From positions 338,905 through 402,904 of the forward strand of contig NZ_JAKMCS010000002.1 of assembly GCF_022662195.1 (NCBI RefSeq): a stretch of 64,000 nt of DNA, read 5' to 3'. The notes under the pieces are model-generated. The model was not told where the DNA came from. It saw only the letters and a program-made list of their open reading frames with translations, and did not search any database. Source of the stretch: Aestuariivivens insulae (GTDB lineage: Bacteria > Bacteroidota > Bacteroidia > Flavobacteriales > Flavobacteriaceae). The position numbers were made by a program, and so were the translations under genes. This document shows, piece by piece, positions 27,573 through 35,097 of this stretch; positions within the stretch are counted from its first letter, which is position 1, and each line of letters starts with the position of its first letter.

Positions 27573-28901
27573 TTATTTATCTCCGTAAACTTCTTTAACA
27601 AAGTCTTCGTAACTTAATTCTTTTACTTTTATATTCGCCTTTTCCTTATAAACTTCTAGCAATTTCTGGCTAATTAACTGTTCTGAAATACGACGGGCTT
27701 CCTCTTGGTTAGACAACACACGTGCAGCGATATCATCTAATTCTTTGTCTGAAGGACTCATTTGACCAAACTGTGCCATTTGCGCTTTAATCATTTCTCT
27801 GGCATGATTTTTAATATCGTCCATAGTAACTTGAACGTTATTTTCTTCAATCAATTTACCTTCAATCAACTGGTATCTTAAACTCTTTTCAGACTTTTCG
27901 TATTCTTCTTGAGCTTGGGCTTGGTCCAATTGTTTTTCCCCTGCATTTTGCAACCATTTGGTCAAAAACTCAGCTGGCAAATCAAACTTGGTATTTTCAA
28001 CCAAATATTCAGTAACGTCGTTTAACAGTTTTTGATCTGCTTGCTGAACGAATTGCTTTTCGGCATCTTCTTTTATTTTTGTCTTCAATTCTGTTACAGA
28101 CTTCACCACGTCTTTACCAAACAGCTTATCGAACAATTCCTGGTCTAAGTCGGCCAATTCGCGCTTATTAATTTCAGTAATGGTAAAAGTGACCTCAATA
28201 TCTAACCCATGAACCTCATCATGACCTAATTTTAAGGCATGCATCAACTCATGGTCATCATTATAAAGTCCTTTGGTCTTTAAGGTGATAACATCGCCAA
28301 CTTTAGCCCCAACAAATTTCTTTTCGGTAGCTTTTCCTTTAAACTTATCTAAAGTTAAAGTTACTGTATTGTCAATTTCCTTTTCTTCATTTTTGTAAGT
28401 TCCAGTAACCTCACTATCATTTTCTACAACATCTTGGGACACCAATTTTCCATACTGCTTTTGGATACGCTCTACTTGCTCGTCAATCATTTTATCGTCA
28501 GCAATAATATTATATTGCGTAATGGCCTTTTTACTTTTTAACTCCACTTCAAACTCTGGAGCCAATCCTAATTCGAATTCAAAGGTAAACGCCTCGGCAT
28601 CCCAATCGATATTATCTTGAGGTTTTGGTAACGGTTGCCCTAAAACATCCAACTTCTCCTCGGTTAGGTACTTGTTTAACGCATCTTGCAATAATTTGTT
28701 CACTTCATCAACCAATACAGCTTTACCATATTGCTTTTTTACCATCCCCATAGGCACTTGTCCTTTTCTAAATCCGGGAATGTTAGCTGTTTTGCGATAA
28801 TCGGATAAGATTTTTTCAACTTTATCGCTATAGTCTTCTTTAGCAATATCTACCTTTACTACCGCATTTAATGCATCAACGTTTTCTCTTGTAATATTCA
28901 T
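27573..28901 (-). CDS. tig: Trigger factor
   Basis: This is a 442-residue ribosome-associated chaperone. The N-terminal ribosome-binding domain carries the signature loop IPGFRKGQVPMGMVKKQYG (about residues 41-60; in E. coli GFRxGxxP). A central FKBP-like region (about 150-245) is divergent, so prolyl isomerase activity is uncertain. The C-terminal helical arms run to the end, with KELSYEDFVKEVYGDK. It is first of the tig-clpP-clpX series. Regulation is probably separate from clpP given the terminator between them. Confidence 0.96.
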   Translation of the reverse strand: MNITRENVDALNAVVKVDIAKEDYSDKVEKILSDYRKTANIPGFRKGQVPMGMVKKQYGKAVLVDEVNKLLQDALNKYLTEEKLDVLGQPLPKPQDNIDWDAEAFTFEFELGLAPEFEVELKSKKAITQYNIIADDKMIDEQVERIQKQYGKLVSQDVVENDSEVTGTYKNEEKEIDNTVTLTLDKFKGKATEKKFVGAKVGDVITLKTKGLYNDDHELMHALKLGHDEVHGLDIEVTFTITEINKRELADLDQELFDKLFGKDVVKSVTELKTKIKEDAEKQFVQQADQKLLNDVTEYLVENTKFDLPAEFLTKWLQNAGEKQLDQAQAQEEYEKSEKSLRYQLIEGKLIEENNVQVTMDDIKNHAREMIKAQMAQFGQMSPSDKELDDIAARVLSNQEEARRISEQLISQKLLEVYKEKANIKVKELSYEDFVKEVYGDK

Positions 28902-28955
28902 TTTAATGATATCTAACCTAAACAGGTATTTAACAAAATATATTTAGTTTAATAT

Positions 28956-28985
28956 AGATTCCCTTTTCCAAGGGAATGACAATCT
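28956..28985 (+). repeat. GATTCCC-type small hairpin repeat, copy 2
   Basis: AGATTCCC, eight bases, then GGGAATGACAATCTC. It is the closest match to the copies at 15551 and 60929. It lies 55 bp upstream of the tig start and is followed by the perfect 12-bp palindrome TCGAAATTTCGA (28989-29000). Confidence 0.55.
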
Positions 28986-29032
28986 CAATCGAAATTTCGA
29001 GACAATTCTCGAAAAGTTTTTATTGACTAAAA

Positions 29033-29068
29033 TCGGGATGCAAAAGTATAACATTTTTTGCATCCCGA
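29033..29068 (-). terminator. Long hairpin after the holin-like gene
   Basis: A 13-bp perfect inverted repeat (29033-29045 with 29056-29068) has a 10-nt loop. It is 27 bp past the stop of the minus-strand gene. The following T tract (GATTTTA) is weak, so the terminator call is likely but not certain. Confidence 0.65.
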
Positions 29069-29095
29069 CAAAGTTTTAATTGCTTGATTTTGAAG

Positions 29096-29443
29096 CTATT
29101 TTTTATCTTCTTTTAAAAGTGAATGAAGTATGGATTGCAGTATAGAAAGTAACACACTAAAAATTAATGCCCACCAAATATTAGTCACCGAAAACCCAGT
29201 GATTAAACTATCGGCCAATAAAATAATTAAGGCGTTAATGATAAGCAAAAACAAACCTAAGGTTACAATGGTAATGGGCAATGTAAAAATGATTAAAACA
29301 GGCTTTACCAATAAGTTTAAAACAGACAATACCACCGCAACAACAAAGGCTGTCATATAACCATCTACATATACACCCGACAAGGCATTGGCAAGTAAGA
29401 CTACCGCAACGGCATTTAACAAAAGTTTAAGTATGAGTTTCAT
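29096..29443 (-). CDS. Holin-like four-TM membrane protein (PF04020 type)
   Basis: This 115-residue integral membrane protein has four hydrophobic helices and the family pattern NLLVKPVLIIFTLPITIVTLGLFLLIIN. The family is labelled mycobacterial 4-TM phage holin but is widespread in bacterial chromosomes without prophages, where its role is unknown. It starts 6 bp after the stop of the methyltransferase gene, suggesting an operon with it and the alpha/beta hydrolase further upstream. Confidence 0.85.
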   Translation of the reverse strand: MKLILKLLLNAVAVVLLANALSGVYVDGYMTAFVVAVVLSVLNLLVKPVLIIFTLPITIVTLGLFLLIINALIILLADSLITGFSVTNIWWALIFSVLLSILQSILHSLLKEDKK

Positions 29444-29449
29444 GATATT

Positions 29450-30313
29450 TTAATTTAAACGTTTAAAAATAACTATATCTTGGAATTCTTTCTTTGTCCC
29501 ATCAAACATTTTACTTTTCCAAAAGCCATCTGTAATACTCAAGCATTCTAAGTTAGCCTTTTTAAGCATGCCTCTCAAGACATCTTTATGTATAGCAATA
29601 TTACCAGATTTAACATTGCCATTCATCAATCTATACCCTTCTCTTTTGTATGGAAAGCTAAAATGTTCTCTTTTAGCTATATCATCTTCATCATCCGAAT
29701 CATATAGGAAAAACGTAGAAAAACACAACCCTTCTGGCTTCACAACCCTTGCTATTTCAGAAAAATAATGTTGAATTTCATCTAACTGCATATGTGTAAA
29801 TAACGAAATTGAGAACACCTTATCAAAACTATTATTGGCATAAGGAAATTCAAATTCTGTTGCCTTTAACTTAGAGGTATTATACAAATCATTAAAAAGA
29901 GGCACATATTTGAACTTAAAATTGGAAAAATCCTTACCTATACCTTTATTACACCAATTTACACCTTGTTCAACAACATCAAATCCATCATAACTCCCAT
30001 CTGAATTAAGGTAGCTTGTTAGAGCTATAGCTGTTCTGCCTACTCCACTACCTATATCTAAAATTTTATCATTTGGCAATAGATCTATTTCTTCTTTCAG
30101 TAAATTTAACTGGAACAGACCTTGCTTGATATATTCTTTTGAACCTATTGAAGACCCTGTATAAATCATTCCTCTAGATGGTACATATTTATGTCTTCTA
30201 GACAAAACCTTATCAAAAAAATCTATTGGAAAATAATATAATCTTCGTAAAAAAAACCTTTGCTTTACAGATAAACCATACCAAATATTTCTTAACCTAT
30301 TTGTTTTCTTCAT
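29450..30313 (-). CDS. Class I SAM-dependent methyltransferase
   Basis: This 287-residue protein has an N-terminal basic helical part (about residues 1-75) and a methyltransferase core. Motif I is ILDIGSGVGRTA (about 85-96), followed by YDGFDVVEQGVNWC and the catalytic-face FDKVFSISLFTHM. The C-terminal strand ends FQDIVIFKR. Substrate is unknown; the class includes small-molecule and lipid methyltransferases. It is flanked closely by the holin-like gene (6 bp) and the alpha/beta hydrolase gene (9 bp), so co-transcription is likely. Confidence 0.85.
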   Translation of the reverse strand: MKKTNRLRNIWYGLSVKQRFFLRRLYYFPIDFFDKVLSRRHKYVPSRGMIYTGSSIGSKEYIKQGLFQLNLLKEEIDLLPNDKILDIGSGVGRTAIALTSYLNSDGSYDGFDVVEQGVNWCNKGIGKDFSNFKFKYVPLFNDLYNTSKLKATEFEFPYANNSFDKVFSISLFTHMQLDEIQHYFSEIARVVKPEGLCFSTFFLYDSDDEDDIAKREHFSFPYKREGYRLMNGNVKSGNIAIHKDVLRGMLKKANLECLSITDGFWKSKMFDGTKKEFQDIVIFKRLN

Positions 30314-30322
30314 ATAATAATT

Positions 30323-31084
30323 TTATACAAACTTGATAACTTCATCAAAAAAATCTTCTGGATTTTCGGCATGCAACCAATGCCCAGAATTAGCAATGGT
30401 TACAATTTTAGCATTTGGAAAATGATTGGTAATGATACTTTCATCATCAACACCTATATATTCTGATCGATCACCCCGCAAAAACAAAGTTTCCTTTTCA
30501 AAAACAGCAAATGCAGGTAAAGCTTCACCTATCTCGCTAACCTCACGCTTTAAAACGTCTAGGTTAATACGCAACCCTAAACGCCCTTTTTCTACCCAAT
30601 ACAAGTTTTTTAGTAAAAACTGCCTCGTCCCAAATTCGGAAACATAGTTACTTAAAATGTTATCGGCTTCACCCCTGCTTTTTACTTCATCGAAATTTAA
30701 TGCCGAAAGGCCTTCCAGAATCATATCGTGGTGTACTGGATAAAATCGCGGAGATATATCGGCCACCAATAATTTTGAAACTATTTCTGGGTATAAGGCT
30801 GAAAACAACATGGCTGTTTTTCCACCCATGGAGTGTCCCAATAAAATAATGTCTTTTAATTGATAGTGTTCGCAATAGGTTTTTAAATCTTCAGCAAGGA
30901 GCTCGTAATTAAAATCATTGCTCCAAAAACTTCTACCATGGTTTCTTTGGTCCACCAAATGCACCTGAAACCCTTGATCGCCAAACTGTTTCCCAAGTGT
31001 TTTCCAATTATCGTTCATCCCCAAAAACCCATGCAGAATTATAAATGGTTTTCCCTCGCCTATAATATTTGAATGTAAAAGCAT
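30323..31084 (-). CDS. Alpha/beta hydrolase (YbfF-like esterase)
   Basis: This 253-residue serine hydrolase has the nucleophile elbow GHSMGG at residues 83-88, with Ser85. The oxyanion region is LHGFLGMNDNW and the HGRS motif is VDQRNHGRS. A C-terminal catalytic His lies in NSGHWLHAENP. This pattern matches the YbfF/ABHD11 group of esterases. It is first in a likely three-gene operon with the methyltransferase and holin-like genes. Physiological substrate is unknown. Confidence 0.88.
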   Translation of the reverse strand: MLLHSNIIGEGKPFIILHGFLGMNDNWKTLGKQFGDQGFQVHLVDQRNHGRSFWSNDFNYELLAEDLKTYCEHYQLKDIILLGHSMGGKTAMLFSALYPEIVSKLLVADISPRFYPVHHDMILEGLSALNFDEVKSRGEADNILSNYVSEFGTRQFLLKNLYWVEKGRLGLRINLDVLKREVSEIGEALPAFAVFEKETLFLRGDRSEYIGVDDESIITNHFPNAKIVTIANSGHWLHAENPEDFFDEVIKFV

Positions 31085-31094
31085 CTACCCACTT

Positions 31095-31167
31095 CGTGGC
31101 AAAAGCTCTCGAAGCCACGTTAATTTAAATATTATTCAAAAGGGAGACTTCGAGAGCTTTTGTCTCC
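31095..31167. repeat. Paired-hairpin element, copy 2
   Basis: Hairpin 1 (31095-31119) has stem CGTGGC/GCCACG and the 13-nt loop AAAAGCTCTCGAA. Hairpin 2 (31143-31167) has stem GGAGAC/GTCTCC and the 13-nt loop TTCGAGAGCTTTT, the exact reverse complement of the first loop. A 23-nt AT-rich spacer separates them. It fills the gap between the pdxJ stop and the hydrolase start. Confidence 0.75.
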
Positions 31168-31174
31168 AAACAAT

Positions 31175-31891
31175 TTAACCTTTAAGTTTATGCAGGTACA
31201 TTTGCACCACGTTTTCAATACCCAAATATAAACTTTCGGCTATTAAAGCATGGCCTATAGAGACTTCCAATAGATTTGGCACCTCCTTCTTAAAAAATTC
31301 AATGTTATCTAACGACAGGTCATGCCCAGCGTTAACCCCTAAACCTAAATTACTGGCCAATGCCGCACATGCTGCATAAGGTGCTACAGCTTGTTTGTTT
31401 CCTAAACTATATTGGTGCGCGAAAGCTTCGGTATACAACTCAACCCTATCGGTTCCTGTAGCCTTAGCGCCTTCAACTTGCGACATAACAGGGTCTACAA
31501 AAATAGAGGTTCTAATACCATTATTCTGAAACTCTTTAATCACATCTACTAAAAAATCTTTATGTTTAATGGTATCCCAACCAGCATTAGAGGTTATGGC
31601 ATCAACGGCATCTGGAACCAAAGTCACTTGAGTAGGTTTTACCTCAAGAACCAAATTAATAAACGATTCAATAGGATTACCCTCAATATTATATTCTGTA
31701 TAGACCTCTGGTTTTAAATCGCGGGCGTCCTGATAACGGATATGACGCTCGTCTGGCCTAGGATGAATGGTAACCCCCTCTGCCCCAAAACGTTGAACAT
31801 CCTTGGCAAACTGAACCACATTAGGCACATCGCCACCTCTGGAATTACGCAACGTGGCTATCTTATTAATATTTACACTTAACTTTGTCAT
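31175..31891 (-). CDS. pdxJ: Pyridoxine 5'-phosphate synthase
   Basis: This 238-residue TIM-barrel enzyme condenses 3-amino-2-oxopropyl phosphate with 1-deoxyxylulose 5-phosphate in vitamin B6 synthesis. Motifs are LSVNINKIATLRNSRGGD at the N-terminus, the phosphate-binding loop TIHPRPDERHI, GVNAGHDLSLDN and the C-terminal EVSIGHALIAESLYLGI. Length is normal. A TAnnTTTG minus-7 box lies 17 bp upstream of the start, giving a very short leader. The paired-hairpin element begins just after its stop. Confidence 0.97.
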   Translation of the reverse strand: MTKLSVNINKIATLRNSRGGDVPNVVQFAKDVQRFGAEGVTIHPRPDERHIRYQDARDLKPEVYTEYNIEGNPIESFINLVLEVKPTQVTLVPDAVDAITSNAGWDTIKHKDFLVDVIKEFQNNGIRTSIFVDPVMSQVEGAKATGTDRVELYTEAFAHQYSLGNKQAVAPYAACAALASNLGLGVNAGHDLSLDNIEFFKKEVPNLLEVSIGHALIAESLYLGIENVVQMYLHKLKG

Positions 31892-31908
31892 GTAATAAGT
31901 TTAAAAGG

Positions 31909-31916
31909 CAAAAATA
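31909..31916 (-). promoter_or_regulatory. Minus-7 promoter box for pdxJ
   Basis: TATTTTTG on the minus strand fits the Bacteroidota TAnnTTTG consensus. It lies 17 bp before the pdxJ ATG. No clear minus-33 TTG is seen at the right distance. Confidence 0.5.
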
Positions 31917-31980
31917 CAAAGTAGAAAAGGCATTAATACTATTTTTTTAATTAATTTGCATAAGCATAAACCCCACTTAG

Positions 31981-32640
31981 GTGAAACTTTCAGAATTAGT
32001 AATAAACGACATCGAACCAGTTAACAGCTCTGGTAAAATTGGCGACTTACAACAGTTGTTTAATCAGCTAACCTATTCGCATATCCCTATTGTAGACAAC
32101 AATCATGTTTTTTTGGGCAGTTTGTTCGAGACCGATGTGCATTGTTTCGACAGCAGTAAATCCATAAGCGATTACACTTATGCTTTCGAAGATTTTTATG
32201 TTAAGAATACCACGCTATGGCTGGACGTTCTTGAAGCTTTTGCCAGAAACTCCAGTAACATTATGCCTGTCTTAGACGAAAAAAACAATTATTTGGGGTA
32301 TTACGAGCTTAATGATGTGATAAGCCTATTTGGGGAATCTCCTTTTTTTATAGATGCTGGTGGCATTATAGTTGTTGAAAAAGGCATTAACGATTATTCA
32401 TTTAGTGAAATTAGCCAAATTGTAGAATCTAATGGCGGCAAATTATTGGGGGCATTTATTTCAAAAACAAAAAACGATGTGGCACAGGTAACCCTTAAAA
32501 TTGGCAATGCATCCTTAAGCGATATTTTACAAACATTTAGAAGATACAGTTATAATGTTGTATCGGGACACGAAGATGATAGTTATAACCAAACGCTCAA
32601 GGATCGATCGGACTACTTGAACAAATATTTAAACATGTAA
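31981..32640 (+). CDS. CBS-domain protein
   Basis: This 219-residue cytoplasmic protein starts at GTG 31981. Two CBS motifs occupy about residues 1-120: the first with YSHIPIVDNNHVFLGSL, the second with NIMPVLDEKNNYLGYYELNDV. The C-terminal part is an ACT-like fold (GGIIVVEKGINDYSFSEISQIVESNGG). CBS pairs usually bind adenine nucleotides and gate another protein. The gene is 6 bp before nadK and so may sense nucleotide state in that operon, which is inference. Confidence 0.88.
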   Translation: MKLSELVINDIEPVNSSGKIGDLQQLFNQLTYSHIPIVDNNHVFLGSLFETDVHCFDSSKSISDYTYAFEDFYVKNTTLWLDVLEAFARNSSNIMPVLDEKNNYLGYYELNDVISLFGESPFFIDAGGIIVVEKGINDYSFSEISQIVESNGGKLLGAFISKTKNDVAQVTLKIGNASLSDILQTFRRYSYNVVSGHEDDSYNQTLKDRSDYLNKYLNM

Positions 32641-32646
32641 TGCATT

Positions 32647-33531
32647 ATGAAGATTGCTGTTTTTGGACGCTTTTACAATAAAACAACAAGTGCTTCGGTA
32701 CTAACGCTTTTTAATTATCTACTTAAAAAAAATATTGACGCCTATATTGAAACCGAATTCTATGACCTTATAAAAAACAATTCTACCATAATTAAGGATT
32801 TTGAATCTTTCAAGACCTTTGACACCTTAGACAATTCGTTCGATCTGTTTGTAAGCGTTGGTGGCGATGGCACTATTTTAAGAGCCATTACCTTTCTTAA
32901 AAACATGAACATTCCAATAATAGGCATTAATACTGGACGCTTAGGTTTTTTGGCTACGATTCAAGACGACGAGATAGAGCATGCCATACAAGACATTATT
33001 GATGGTAACTATAAAATTTCTGAACGCAGCCTACTGTCTGTTGAAACATCCCCCACAAACAGTAGTGTTTCATCGCTTAACTTTGCATTAAACGAGATTA
33101 CCGTTAGTAGAAAAAATACGGCCTCTATGATTACCGTCGAAACCCTTTTAGATGGAGAATACCTAACTTCCTATTGGAGTGACGGCCTAATTATTTCAAC
33201 CCCTACTGGTTCTACTGGTTATTCCTTAAGTTGTGGTGGCCCGGTAATTACCCCAGGTGCCAATAGTTTTGTCTTAACCCCCATTGCACCCCATAATTTA
33301 GGGGTTCGTCCGTTGGTTATTCCAGACTCAACACAAATTCAATTAAAAGTAGATGGCAGGGAAGCACAACATTTAATATCATTGGACTCCAGGATAGCTA
33401 CACTCGACAACGGCACCATAATAACCATTAAAAAGGCCAGTTTTAAGATTAAAATGATAGATCTTTTAAACGAAAGCTTTTTGGTGACCCTTCGAAAAAA
33501 ACTACTTTGGGGTGAAGATAAGCGCAACTAA
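32647..33531 (+). CDS. nadK: NAD kinase
   Basis: This 294-residue enzyme phosphorylates NAD to NADP. The GGDGT motif at residues 72-76 carries the catalytic Asp74. Other conserved segments are GINTGRLGFLATI, the NE motif in FALNEITVSR, and the glycine-rich STPTGSTGYSLSCGGPVI with SLDSR near the end. Length is normal. It follows the CBS-domain gene by 6 bp and is about 135 bp before the DUF6089 gene. Confidence 0.97.
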   Translation: MKIAVFGRFYNKTTSASVLTLFNYLLKKNIDAYIETEFYDLIKNNSTIIKDFESFKTFDTLDNSFDLFVSVGGDGTILRAITFLKNMNIPIIGINTGRLGFLATIQDDEIEHAIQDIIDGNYKISERSLLSVETSPTNSSVSSLNFALNEITVSRKNTASMITVETLLDGEYLTSYWSDGLIISTPTGSTGYSLSCGGPVITPGANSFVLTPIAPHNLGVRPLVIPDSTQIQLKVDGREAQHLISLDSRIATLDNGTIITIKKASFKIKMIDLLNESFLVTLRKKLLWGEDKRN

Positions 33532-33641
33532 ACCTTCCAAAGTGATTATGGGGCCTTCCCTCTTCTAAACAATATTTTAATGCAATTGCAGTTTTAAACA
33601 ATACTAATGAGTTCAAATTATTATGGGCTCGTCTTATTTAT

Positions 33642-33649
33642 TATATTTG
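33642..33649 (+). promoter_or_regulatory. Minus-7 promoter box for the DUF6089-uppS-bamA cluster
   Basis: TATATTTG matches TAnnTTTG and is followed by CAAAC, 17 bp before the DUF6089 start. No good minus-33 TTG is visible. It would serve the envelope-biogenesis cluster. Confidence 0.5.
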
Positions 33650-33666
33650 CAAACTTTTGAATCTTT

Positions 33667-34356
33667 ATGAGATATATAATCGTATTGACATTAAGCATTT
33701 TAAGCATCCATTTAAGCCACTCCCAAATTAATGAAGTAGGTCTTTTTTTAGGTGGCAGCAATTTTATTGGCGATATTGGCGCTACAAATTATATAGCTCC
33801 AAATCAGCTTGCCTTTGGTGGCGTTTACAAATGGAACCGAAGCGCTAGACACTCATGGAGAGTCTCCCTTATTTTTTCAGAACTTGAAGGGATTGACACC
33901 AATTCGAACGACCCAAGACGTATACAAAGGGGATACGAATTCAAAAATGACATTATAGAATTATCTGCCGGCATGGAGTTTTCGTTCTTCGATTTCGATC
34001 TTCATACCGGAAAAAAGTTAACCACTCCCTATTTATATAGTGGTATAAGTGTAGCCCATCACGATGATTATTATTTCCTAAATGGTTCACAAACACAAGA
34101 GAACACCTCAAATTGGACCTTTGGCATCCCTATGGCTTTAGGTTTAAAAACGACCGTTTTAGATAATTTTATTTTAAGTTTGGAGGTTGGTGCCAGATAT
34201 ACATTTTCAGACGGTTTGGATGGCAGTGTCCCCAATGACAAAAACCTACAGCAATACCGCTTTGGAAATATTAATAATTACGATTGGTATGTGTTTTCGG
34301 GTATTACACTAACCTATACCTTTGGATTAAACCCATGTTACTGCCCAGAAAATTAA
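33667..34356 (+). CDS. DUF6089 family outer-membrane beta-barrel protein
   Basis: This 229-residue protein has a signal peptide (MRYIIVLTLSILSIHLSHSQ) and alternating-hydrophobicity beta strands ending with ITLTYTFGLNPCYCPEN. Family members sit between nadK and uppS in flavobacteria, as here. The start NEVGLFLGGSNFIGDIG is typical of this family. The location next to uppS and bamA suggests an envelope role, but no function is established. Its stop adjoins the uppS start directly. Confidence 0.88.
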   Translation: MRYIIVLTLSILSIHLSHSQINEVGLFLGGSNFIGDIGATNYIAPNQLAFGGVYKWNRSARHSWRVSLIFSELEGIDTNSNDPRRIQRGYEFKNDIIELSAGMEFSFFDFDLHTGKKLTTPYLYSGISVAHHDDYYFLNGSQTQENTSNWTFGIPMALGLKTTVLDNFILSLEVGARYTFSDGLDGSVPNDKNLQQYRFGNINNYDWYVFSGITLTYTFGLNPCYCPEN

Positions 34357-35097
34357 ATGAATGTAATTAAAGACATAAAAAGTAAAGCATTACCCAAACA
34401 TGTGGCCATCATCATGGATGGCAACGGCAGATGGGCCAAAAAAAAAGGTATGCTACGTACCTTTGGACATGAAAATGGAGCCAAAGCTGTTAAGCAAGTT
34501 GTTGAAGCTTCGGCAGAATTAGGCATAGAAAACCTAACCCTTTATGCTTTTTCTACAGAAAACTGGAAAAGACCTAAATTGGAAGTGCAAACCCTAATGA
34601 AACTTTTGGTTTCTTCACTTAAAAAAGAAATCAAAACTTTACAGGATAATAACATTAAACTTTCCGCTATAGGCAACTTAAAAAGTCTCCCTACTAAGGT
34701 CTATAATGAGTTATTCGATGTTATAAACACCACAAAAACTAACAATCGAATGACCTTAACCCTTGCATTAAGCTACGGTTCTAGGGAAGAATTGCTAAAC
34801 ACTGTTAAAGAAATTAGCATTAAAGTTAAAAATAATATAATTTCGCCCGAAAAAATTGATGAATCGATTATAAATGAGCATCTTTACACGCAAAATTTAC
34901 CAGACGTAGATTTACTTATAAGAACCAGTGGGGAAAAACGTATAAGTAACTTTTTACTATGGCAAATTGCTTATGCCGAATTGTATTTCACCAATACGCT
35001 TTGGCCAGATTTTACAAAGCAACATTTGTATGAATCTATTATTGAATATCAAAAAAGAGAACGACGATTTGGGAAAACAAGTGAACAACTCAGCTAA
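34357..35097 (+). CDS. uppS: Isoprenyl transferase (undecaprenyl diphosphate synthase)
   Basis: This 246-residue cis-prenyltransferase makes the lipid carrier for peptidoglycan and surface glycans. It has HVAIIMDGNGRWAKKKG with catalytic Asp21 and Arg25/Trp26, LYAFSTENWKRP, ALSYGSREEL, and the C-terminal DLLIRTSGEKRISNFLLWQ followed by YAELYFTNTLWPDF. Length is normal. Its stop overlaps the beginning of the bamA gene, so the two are coupled. Confidence 0.97.
   Translation: MNVIKDIKSKALPKHVAIIMDGNGRWAKKKGMLRTFGHENGAKAVKQVVEASAELGIENLTLYAFSTENWKRPKLEVQTLMKLLVSSLKKEIKTLQDNNIKLSAIGNLKSLPTKVYNELFDVINTTKTNNRMTLTLALSYGSREELLNTVKEISIKVKNNIISPEKIDESIINEHLYTQNLPDVDLLIRTSGEKRISNFLLWQIAYAELYFTNTLWPDFTKQHLYESIIEYQKRERRFGKTSEQLS

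Noticed and set aside
29096..29443. Holin-like gene as a sign of a prophage
   Set aside because: No other phage gene is near, and this family is common in chromosomes.
34967..35029. Longer N-terminus for BamA
   Set aside because: It lies fully inside uppS and precedes a good signal peptide start.
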